Both the position numbers and the translations under genes were made by a program. The notes below the pieces were generated by a model that was not told where the DNA came from, did not search any database, and saw nothing but the letters and a program-made list of their open reading frames with translations. From positions 1 to 9,712 of the forward strand of contig JANJWY010000053.1 in assembly GCA_024709285.1 (NCBI GenBank): a stretch of DNA of 9,712 nt, written 5' to 3'. This stretch comes from Erysipelotrichaceae bacterium. GTDB taxonomy: Bacteria > Bacillota_I > Bacilli_A > Erysipelotrichales > Erysipelotrichaceae. This document shows, piece by piece, positions 1 to 5,763 of this stretch; position 1 is the stretch's first letter; every line of letters begins with the position of its first letter.

Positions 1-218
1 CAGCAATTTTGTGATGGACAAATCTCTTCATCGAGAATCACTGTTTTACGTTTTGACATGGCTTCAAGCTGACTTAAAATGATCTGATTTTCAATATCCA
101 AATAAACGTCTGGCTCTTTAATAAACTTAAATGGAAATATCATGGCAATTAAAAATAAGACGATGATTACATCCGTCAATGCAAATCCATTATCGGATTT
201 TAGCTTGATTATTCTCAA
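1..218 (-). CDS. comGD: ComGD-like minor pseudopilin, partial (3' end outside window)
   Basis: Open frame running off the left edge. It has a type IV prepilin N-terminus: a basic leader (MRIIKLKSDNG) and then FALTDVIIVLFLIAMIFPF, a hydrophobic helix that forms the pilin spine. Cleavage by the prepilin peptidase (ComC) is expected after the Gly of NG-F. The leader is 11 residues if translation starts at the TTG at 218-216, which has an AAGGA-type SD about 8 nt upstream. In-frame ATGs at 236 and 257 exist but have no SD or one with zero spacing. It follows comGC and overlaps its end by 29 bp, the position of comGD in comG operons, so the name rests on order plus the pilin motif. The usual Glu at mature position 5 is Asp here. 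The visible part ends at EICPSQNC. The product would be a low-abundance component of the DNA-uptake pseudopilus. Confidence 0.75.
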   Translation of the reverse strand, partial: MRIIKLKSDNGFALTDVIIVLFLIAMIFPFKFIKEPDVYLDIENQIILSQLEAMSKRKTVILDEEICPSQNC

Positions 219-483
219 TGGTAATTTCCTTTCCATTTGAGCAATATCGATGCTCATCCTTCAAAAAATCATGGGAAATCAAATCCTCGATATGATTCGG
301 AAATCTGTTATTTTTTAGTTTGAACTGAAGTATAGCGGTATCAACCAGGCTTACTTGAGATTTACAACCGGTAGTTTCAATGACATTGATAGTATTGACA
401 ATATTTGGAATAGTAAGCATAAATAAAAGGGCGACGGCCATCATGACTATCATCATTTCTAATAATGTGAATCCTTTTTTCAT
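190..483 (-). CDS. comGC: Competence major pseudopilin ComGC
   Basis: A 97-residue type IV pilin-like protein, the main subunit of the competence pseudopilus that draws DNA through the wall to the ComEA/ComEC machinery. The N-terminus MKKGFTLLE is a textbook class III signal: prepilin peptidase cuts after Gly4, Phe5 becomes the methylated first residue and Glu9 is the conserved mature Glu5. Residues 5-27 form the hydrophobic helix, with the helix-breaking Pro26 found in many pilins. Cys40 and Cys81 are the only cysteines and are placed like the disulfide pair of B. subtilis ComGC. Length is normal for the family. The SD AGGAG lies 5-6 nt before the ATG and overlaps the comGB stop codon, which suggests translational coupling. 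The 3' end overlaps comGD. Confidence 0.95.
   Translation of the reverse strand: MKKGFTLLEMMIVMMAVALLFMLTIPNIVNTINVIETTGCKSQVSLVDTAILQFKLKNNRFPNHIEDLISHDFLKDEHRYCSNGKEITIENNQAKIR
227..234 (-). promoter_or_regulatory. Ribosome binding site deciding the comGD start
   Basis: GGAAAGGA on the minus strand inside the comGC 3' end, 8 nt before TTG 218-216. No comparable site with normal spacing precedes the ATGs at 236 or 257, so it favours the TTG start. Confidence 0.4.
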
Positions 484-491
484 ATTTGCTC

Positions 492-1436
492 CTAAAGTTG
501 TGATCCTATGGCAATCATAGGTATCTGAATAACTTGATACAATGAAATTGAGACGATTAAAAATTGAATATATACATAGACATAGAAAAAATTGACAATT
601 CTTTTAAACCTGGTTTCAAGCAGAATGGAGTTAAACGAACAATAATTTGTGAGTTGTTCAATGACTTTATTAGAATAAACACCCAGATGCATGAATTCTT
701 TAAATGATGAATCAGTCTCTATCGTTGAAATTGCTTCCAAAAATGTCGCTCCTTTTGATAATCGATCCGAACAATTGTTTGCCAGAAGCATGACGAAGGG
801 TAAATCACTTAACTTTCCTAGAACTTGAAATGAACTCTGGGTTGATATTCCTGATTTAGTACACTGTAAGAATAATTTTGCAAATGTACCGGAATTTTGT
901 ATCGTGATGATATTATCTCTGTATTTCGAGTATAAATAGAGATAAAAATAGTTTCTGGTATTTGGATGTGCTAGTAATGTACGGCCAATGATCAATATCA
1001 GAATGAATATCAGATATATCAAAGAAATCGTATAAAGCACCAAATCAAAACAGATAAACACTTTATTATCAGTTATTTCAAACATCAAGCGAATCCGATT
1101 TATCAAATTGACTTTGAAAAATATCATAGATAGAAATGTAAAAATACATAGGACGCTTGGATAAACAAGTTTCATCAGAAATTTATCAATATATCCTGAT
1201 TTCTCAGCGGAGATCATCTGCTTAATTTGAAGACAATGTTCATCACTTAAATACTTTCTCATTTGAACATAGATATCATTGGATTTTTCAAAATATGATG
1301 ATATTAGATCCTGAAGTGAATTTTGCCTGCATTTTATGATTCTCTTAATTTGCTCGAATGTACAGCCAAAATCAAGCAAAGACAGCACAAGAGACATCTG
1401 CATCTGAATATGTTTACTCGTAAAAAATGAAGTCAA
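492..1436 (-). CDS. comGB: Competence inner-membrane platform protein ComGB
   Basis: About 314 residues, GspF/PilC family: the polytopic membrane platform on which the ComGA ATPase assembles the pseudopilus. Three hydrophobic stretches are visible at about residues 90-107, 131-151 and 283-308. They separate two cytoplasmic helical T2SSF-type regions, an N-terminal one around residues 10-85 and a second around 180-275. This is the usual layout of the family and the length is close to normal. The second region keeps a recognisable SGISTQSSFQVLG stretch. The frame opens at a GTG at 1445-1443, but that G is the last base of the AGGAG SD (1449-1445). The TTG at 1436-1434 has ideal 8-nt spacing and is taken as the start. 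The gene overlaps comGA by about 23 bp and ends 8 bp before comGC. It is very AT-rich (a 60-base sample at 1021-1080 is about 25% GC). Confidence 0.88.
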   Translation of the reverse strand: MTSFFTSKHIQMQMSLVLSLLDFGCTFEQIKRIIKCRQNSLQDLISSYFEKSNDIYVQMRKYLSDEHCLQIKQMISAEKSGYIDKFLMKLVYPSVLCIFTFLSMIFFKVNLINRIRLMFEITDNKVFICFDLVLYTISLIYLIFILILIIGRTLLAHPNTRNYFYLYLYSKYRDNIITIQNSGTFAKLFLQCTKSGISTQSSFQVLGKLSDLPFVMLLANNCSDRLSKGATFLEAISTIETDSSFKEFMHLGVYSNKVIEQLTNYCSFNSILLETRFKRIVNFFYVYVYIQFLIVSISLYQVIQIPMIAIGSQL

Positions 1437-2265
1437 ATTGAGCACTCCTCCCCTTCTTGTCTGATCTTAAAATCAGTTTCTGAAAGACTATTGCTTTCAG
1501 TGTTTGATTTATGTCGTGATTGGATATACCAAAATCCATTAATCGAAATTCAGTCTGTTTTGCTGAGGCACAGTGAATGGTCGCTACGACAAGATGTCCG
1601 CTGTAAGCAGAACGAATTGCGGCTTTTGCTTCAACAGGACCTCTTAACTCACCGATAACAATTACATCCGGATCATGACGCAATAACTGAAATACGGCTT
1701 CGTTAAACGTCAATCCTTGTTTATGATTAACCTGCACCTGCATAAATTCATCAAATATTTGTTCAATAGGATCTTCAACAGTATAAATCCGTTTCTTTCT
1801 AATCGATTTCAACCATGTAAACATGGTTGTGCTTTTTCCGCTGCCTGTAGATCCACAAAATAAGATTAAACCATTCTCGAGTTTTGACAATTTGCCAAAC
1901 AACTCACCTGTATCCTGACAAGATAAGTCATTAAGATTCTCCGCTTTATGTAAATTTAAAATGCGAAGCACTCCACTGGCGGAATGAAATGTTTCAATGG
2001 CTGAAAATCTGAGATTATACTTTTTCTTTCGTATTATAAATACAAAACTACCTGTCTGAGGAACCATGTTCATCGATAAATCCAGATTAGCTCTAAATTT
2101 ACAGTATTCAAACAAATCTTTCAGATTGTCATTGAACTGAAACAACTCCAAGCCATTAAGCGTACGAAAATAGACCATCTGCTTACTGTCTTCAACTTGA
2201 AAGTGAATATCCGTAGATCTTTTAGACAAAGCTAGAACGAGAAGATTTTCCAATACATTTTCCAT
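1414..2265 (-). CDS. comGA: Competence traffic ATPase ComGA
   Basis: A 283-residue GspE/PilB-type secretion ATPase that powers pseudopilus assembly at the inner face of the membrane. Visible motifs: Walker A GSTGSGKST (138-146), Asp box TVEDPIEQ (162-169), Walker B VIVIGE (201-206) and His box SGHLVVATIH (222-231). The N-terminal region contains the STDIHFQ motif (17-23) typical of the family's N2 domain. The start is ATG 2265-2263, preceded by GGTG. The frame is open to an ATG at 2334, but that codon lies inside the terminator hairpin of the upstream gene, so its 23 extra residues are not credible. It is shorter than B. subtilis ComGA (about 356 residues) and lacks the tetracysteine zinc motif of many PilB/GspE proteins. 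It is the first gene of the visible comG operon. No clear promoter, ComK box or ComX-type box is seen in the 42 bp between the terminator and the start. Confidence 0.93.
   Translation of the reverse strand: MENVLENLLVLALSKRSTDIHFQVEDSKQMVYFRTLNGLELFQFNDNLKDLFEYCKFRANLDLSMNMVPQTGSFVFIIRKKKYNLRFSAIETFHSASGVLRILNLHKAENLNDLSCQDTGELFGKLSKLENGLILFCGSTGSGKSTTMFTWLKSIRKKRIYTVEDPIEQIFDEFMQVQVNHKQGLTFNEAVFQLLRHDPDVIVIGELRGPVEAKAAIRSAYSGHLVVATIHCASAKQTEFRLMDFGISNHDINQTLKAIVFQKLILRSDKKGRSAQFDFIFYE
1445..1453 (-). promoter_or_regulatory. Ribosome binding site deciding the comGB start
   Basis: GGGGAGGAG on the minus strand inside the comGA 3' end. Its final G is also the first base of the upstream GTG candidate, which therefore cannot use it. 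The TTG 8 nt downstream can. Confidence 0.6.
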
Positions 2266-2307
2266 AGTTTCACCACTATTAAATACTGCAGAAAATAGCA
2301 ATAACCT

Positions 2308-2345
2308 AAAAAAAACAAAAAAAAGACGGAGCATTTAGCTCCGTC
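2308..2345 (-). terminator. Rho-independent terminator after the surface-protein gene
   Basis: Perfect 8-bp stem GACGGAGC/GCTCCGTC (2325-2332 with 2338-2345) and a 5-nt loop, followed on the minus strand by eight T, one G and eight T. It lies 16 bp after the surface-protein stop and 42 bp before the comGA start, so it separates the two transcription units. Confidence 0.92.
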
Positions 2346-2361
2346 CGAATCTTAGAATCTT

Positions 2362-5193
2362 CTAGTTTTTAGCTTCTTTCTTTTTCGAGACAAGCAGCAG
2401 AATCAAACCTAATGCAAGTGCGCCAAGACCGATCATTCCGCTGTTATTATCAGAAGTATCCGGTAATGTAGCATTAATCTCGATCGTAACGGTAGCAATA
2501 TTGGAATCTGCTTCGCCGTCATTGACCTTGAATGTAAAGCTGTCGTCATAGTTTTCAGAATCATTATGAGTATAAGTGAATGTACCGTCAGCATTGAATA
2601 CCAATATACCATATGCCGGTCCAGACACTAAGATAAACGTCAAATCATCATCTTCATCTTCATCACTGCCTGTAACCATACCATTGAATGCTTCACCTTG
2701 ATCAACATCGAATGCATAATCATCAGCGATAGGTGCTGCATTTTGATCCGGCAGAGTAGCATTTATTTCAATCGTAACGGTAGCAATATTGGAATCTGCT
2801 TCACCGTCATTGACTATGAATGTAAAGCTGTCGTCATAGTTTTCAGAATCGTCATGAGTGTAACTGAAGGTACCGTCAGCATTGAATACCAATGTACCAT
2901 ACAACGGACCAGAGACTAAGATGAAAGTTAATTCATCATCTTCAGCATCGCTGCCAGTCAGCAATCCAACATACTCTTCACCTTGATCGACTACAAATGA
3001 ATCATCATCAGCAACCGGAGCATCATTTACCGGATTAATCGTAATTTCTACGAGGGCTTTTTCGGAATACAATGCACCATCGAATACTCTGAACGTGAAG
3101 CTGTCAGAAACAGTTTCAGATCCATCGTGAATGTAAACGAATTCACCTTCTTCATCGATAACTAATGAACCGTGTGCCGGTAAATCTACGACGAAGTACA
3201 GCAGTTTGTCATCTTCTGGATCACTGCCAGTCAGCGTTCCATTAAAGGTTGCGCCTTCATCAACAGTGAATTCATCCGGATCAGCTACAGGAGCATCATT
3301 GACCGGAGTAATCGTAATTTCTACAAGAGCCTTTTCTGAATACAGTGCGCCATCAAATACTCTGAACGTGAATCTGTCAGTAACAGTTTCAGATCCGTCG
3401 TGAACATATTCGAAGGTACCGTCTGTATTGATCATCAATGTGCCATTAACCGGCAGATCGACAACATAGAACATCAAGACATCATCTTCTGGGTCACTGC
3501 CAGTAAGCATACCGTTGAAGGTACCGCCCTCAGCAACTGTGAACTCATCCGGATCAGCAACAGGAGCGTCATTGACCGGTGTGACTGTTATAGAAACCAA
3601 AGCTTTCGCAGAGTAGAATTCACCATCAAATACTCTGAATGTGAAGCCGTCAGAAACAGTTTCCGAACCATCATGTACATATTCGAAGGTACCGTCTGCA
3701 TTGATTGTTAATGTGCCATTAACCGGAAGATCAACGACTGAGAAAGTCAATTCATCATCTTCTGCATCACTGCCTGTCAGTGTACCGTTGAAAGTACCGC
3801 CTTCAGCAACTGTGAATGCATCCGGATCAGCAACTGGAGCATCATTGACCGAATTAATTGTAACTCTAACCAAAGCACCGGATGAATATAATGCGCCATC
3901 AAATACTCTGAATGTAAAGCTGTCTGCTAATGTTTCCGAACCATCGTGAACATACTCGAAGGTTCCATCCGCATTGATCGTCAATGTGCCATTAACCGGC
4001 AGATCAACGACTGAGAATGTCAGTTCATCATCTTCCGGGTCACTTCCTGTAAGCATACCGTTATAGGTTTCGCCTTCATCAACACTAAACGAATACGGAT
4101 TAGCCACCGGAGCATCATTGACCGGATTCACCGTAATGGATACGGTTGCTGCCGGAGAATATAGTGTTCCATCAAATACTCTGAATGTAAAGCTGTCGGA
4201 AGTAGTTTCAGAACCATCATGAATGTATTCAAAGGTTCCATTGCTATTGACAGTAAGTGAACCGTGCATCGGTCCAGAAACTTCAAAGAACGTAATCGAT
4301 TGTCCATCTGGATCGCTGCCAGTAAGCATACCGTTATAGGTAGCACCTTCATTAACTGCAAATGAATCCGGATCGGCAACAGGAGCCGAGTTCAGTGTAC
4401 GAACCAATACTTGAGCAGAAGCAGTTAAAATAGCAGGATCATGTTTGACTAGAGTGTTGGAAGTAACTGTGTTGTTTTCTAAAACATCACCGATTGCTCC
4501 TGCATTGAAAGTTCTAGTATATTGTACAGAACCTGTGTCATTGAATGTCCAAGGACCTGCACCTGACCAAGAGTCAGTAACTGTTAACGTCGGATTGTTA
4601 ATATTTGTTGCTGTATTCTTGAAATTGACCGCCGGCTGAGTTCCGGAGATTTTTACAGAAGCAACATTGACCATATCCATCAGTTCGACCTTGATCTTCA
4701 ACGGAACGATGTCATTGACATTTCCGGCTAAAGCAAATTCAGTCGTATAAGTTTGAGTGAAAGTACCACCATCAGCCAATGCTTTGTCAGATTCAACTTC
4801 TTCCGAAGTATAAACAATAGAACCGCTTGGATTGATGATGCTTGCAATAATGTCAAATCGAACATCGCCAGTGCCTTTATTAACGACTGTAACGTTGTAA
4901 GTAAGGCTGAAAGTTGATGTCTGGGTTCTGACGGCACTTACTGTATATAGAACATCGCCAGATCCACCGGAAGCCAAAGTCAGTAACGTTGGCGAAGCAG
5001 TTTTTGTCAACGTCCACTGATAAGTAATATCGTAATCATGCAGAACATCGAATTTGTCAATCGACAATTCCAAATCTGCTCCTTCACCCGGTTTGGCTGC
5101 AAAAACATCCAATTTGGCCGGTGAGAACGAAGTACCGAACGCAAACACAAACAGTGATAATATGATAAGCGTTCGTCTGATAAATTTGTTCAT
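2362..5193 (-). CDS. Secreted surface protein with seven cadherin/Ig-like repeats and a C-terminal anchor
   Basis: 943 residues. An N-terminal signal peptide (basic MNKFIRR, hydrophobic core about 8-23, likely cleavage near VFA|A at 32) sends it through Sec. Residues 40-267 are a beta-rich module with phrases such as TYQWTLTKTASPTLLTL and TVTDSWSG, resembling N-terminal modules of some bacterial surface proteins with DUF11-like folds. Residues 268-912 are seven tandem repeats, 91 residues each in units 1-5 and about 95 in units 6-7, opening with N-D-A-P-V-A-D and carrying GSDPEDDELTF and FTFRVFDG signatures. These match bacterial cadherin-like/Big_9-type domains, often calcium-binding and found in adhesins. 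The end has LPDTS (910-914), a hydrophobic helix (919-936) and KKKEAKN, a sorting-signal layout with Ser in place of the Gly of LPXTG. SD GGAG lies 7 nt before the ATG. It is probably co-transcribed with the 140-residue gene 42 bp upstream. Adhesion is an inference and the ligand is unknown. Confidence 0.9.
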   Translation of the reverse strand: MNKFIRRTLIILSLFVFAFGTSFSPAKLDVFAAKPGEGADLELSIDKFDVLHDYDITYQWTLTKTASPTLLTLASGGSGDVLYTVSAVRTQTSTFSLTYNVTVVNKGTGDVRFDIIASIINPSGSIVYTSEEVESDKALADGGTFTQTYTTEFALAGNVNDIVPLKIKVELMDMVNVASVKISGTQPAVNFKNTATNINNPTLTVTDSWSGAGPWTFNDTGSVQYTRTFNAGAIGDVLENNTVTSNTLVKHDPAILTASAQVLVRTLNSAPVADPDSFAVNEGATYNGMLTGSDPDGQSITFFEVSGPMHGSLTVNSNGTFEYIHDGSETTSDSFTFRVFDGTLYSPAATVSITVNPVNDAPVANPYSFSVDEGETYNGMLTGSDPEDDELTFSVVDLPVNGTLTINADGTFEYVHDGSETLADSFTFRVFDGALYSSGALVRVTINSVNDAPVADPDAFTVAEGGTFNGTLTGSDAEDDELTFSVVDLPVNGTLTINADGTFEYVHDGSETVSDGFTFRVFDGEFYSAKALVSITVTPVNDAPVADPDEFTVAEGGTFNGMLTGSDPEDDVLMFYVVDLPVNGTLMINTDGTFEYVHDGSETVTDRFTFRVFDGALYSEKALVEITITPVNDAPVADPDEFTVDEGATFNGTLTGSDPEDDKLLYFVVDLPAHGSLVIDEEGEFVYIHDGSETVSDSFTFRVFDGALYSEKALVEITINPVNDAPVADDDSFVVDQGEEYVGLLTGSDAEDDELTFILVSGPLYGTLVFNADGTFSYTHDDSENYDDSFTFIVNDGEADSNIATVTIEINATLPDQNAAPIADDYAFDVDQGEAFNGMVTGSDEDEDDDLTFILVSGPAYGILVFNADGTFTYTHNDSENYDDSFTFKVNDGEADSNIATVTIEINATLPDTSDNNSGMIGLGALALGLILLLVSKKKEAKN
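2458..4392 (-). repeat. Seven tandem coding repeats, 273-bp period, in the surface-protein gene
   Basis: Units on the minus strand: 4392-4120, 4119-3847, 3846-3574, 3573-3301, 3300-3028 (273 bp each), then 3027-2743 and about 2742-2458 (285 bp). Units 2 and 3 share a protein block of about 35 residues (DDELTFSVVDLPVNGTLTIN and onward) almost unchanged. Units 6 and 7 form a separate subfamily (SENYDDSFTF, DGEADSNIATVTIEINATLPD in part), nearly identical over their last ~45 residues. The array is long and similar enough to recombine or to be misassembled from short reads. Confidence 0.93.
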
Positions 5194-5235
5194 AAATTTC
5201 TCCTTTCAAAAGTTTAGAACAATTTGGGATAAAAC

Positions 5236-5658
5236 CTAAATCTTATAAGCTGTGTGATGACTCCCAATGATCCACTCAACTTCGGCATCGCTTTTTACAA
5301 TGGTCTTAAATACTGCGGGGTGATGCCCTTTTTCGAAAACGTTCGGTAATGACCGGCCCAACAGGATCGCAGTTCCCTTTTTTACTCTCAAACTGCTTTC
5401 TTGGGGATGAAGCCGTATCACCGATGAGGTCGGATTGATATAACCCCATGTAATACAATAAGTTCCATCTTCACTCTCTTCGACACTATCAATGGTACCA
5501 AAGACTTCTTTCGGCCGTCGAAGTAACAGCCAGGCTGAAGTCAGTAAGATAAATGTACCAAATATCCATGTCCAGGCATCGTCGAATTTCGACAACTGAA
5601 ACTGAGTGAGGACATAATCACCAACGATTAGGGATAGAACAATTATTGAATTCGTCAT
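5236..5658 (-). CDS. Small two-TM protein of unknown function
   Basis: 140 residues, family not recognised. Two hydrophobic segments at about 4-19 and 29-47 form a membrane hairpin, followed by LLRRPK, a basic stop that suggests the rest is cytoplasmic. Residues 51-140 look like a compact beta-rich domain (EVFGTIDSVEESEDGTYCITWGY, then SSLRVKKGTAILLGRSL, then AEVEWIIGSHHTAY). The overall plan recalls small membrane proteins with a C-terminal OB- or SH3-like barrel (NfeD- or DUF3592-like layouts), but I cannot assign it. It is the first gene after the direct-repeat promoter at 5691-5727 and lies 42 bp upstream of the surface-protein gene, with no obvious promoter or terminator between. It may therefore help export, display or sense that protein (inference). 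The SD is an unusual G5 run (AAGGGGG at 5664-5670), 5 nt before the ATG. Confidence 0.75.
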   Translation of the reverse strand: MTNSIIVLSLIVGDYVLTQFQLSKFDDAWTWIFGTFILLTSAWLLLRRPKEVFGTIDSVEESEDGTYCITWGYINPTSSVIRLHPQESSLRVKKGTAILLGRSLPNVFEKGHHPAVFKTIVKSDAEVEWIIGSHHTAYKI

Positions 5659-5690
5659 ATATACCCCCTTCGCAAAGTTACTTCCTGTTT

Positions 5691-5727
5691 ATATTATGAA
5701 AAAAACCGGTTAGTTATCGGTTAGTTA
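5691..5727 (-). promoter_or_regulatory. Putative SARP-type activator site and promoter (11-bp direct repeats plus -10)
   Basis: On the minus strand, TAACTAACCGA (5727-5717) is followed at once by TAACTAACCGG (5716-5706), 10 of 11 bases identical. Seven T then lead to overlapping -10 candidates CATAAT (5698-5693), TAATAT (5696-5691) and TATAAA (5693-5688). No TTGACA-like hexamer occurs 16-18 bp upstream of any of these; the repeats occupy that space. SARP-family activators bind heptameric direct repeats with an 11-bp register about 8 bp upstream of the -10, which matches. The predicted start point is near 5685, giving a leader of about 27 nt before the ATG at 5658. The neighbouring regulator gene makes it the likely binder. 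This is inferred from sequence only. Confidence 0.6.
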
Positions 5728-5733
5728 ACTGAT

Positions 5734-5763
5734 AAAATAAAAAAATCGTAGATTCTACGATTT
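5734..5763 (-). terminator. Rho-independent terminator after the BTAD regulator gene
   Basis: 9-bp stem AAATCGTAG/CTACGATTT (5743-5751 with 5755-5763), 3-nt loop, then T7-A-T4 on the minus strand. The stem begins within the stop codon of the regulator. It isolates the regulator transcript from the direct-repeat promoter just downstream. Confidence 0.88.

Noticed and set aside
2266..2334. 23-residue N-terminal extension of ComGA starting at ATG 2334
   Set aside because: That ATG lies in the loop of the upstream terminator and the poly-U tract would encode part of the extension. ATG 2265 has an SD-like GGTG, and the protein then begins as in the family.
2458..4392. Possible CRISPR or satellite array because of regular repeats
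   Set aside because: The period is 273 bp, in frame and fully coding. Units are diverged Ig/cadherin-like domains without spacers.
2698..4639. Several open frames on the plus strand and one extra minus-strand frame inside the surface-protein gene
   Set aside because: They recur with the repeat period, are antisense or out-of-frame shadows of the repeats, and have no SD or family resemblance.
5723..5730. AGTTAACT palindrome as a dimeric repressor operator
   Set aside because: It is only 8 bp, partly formed by the direct repeat itself, and farther from the -10. The head-to-tail repeats explain the region better, though a dyad site cannot be excluded.
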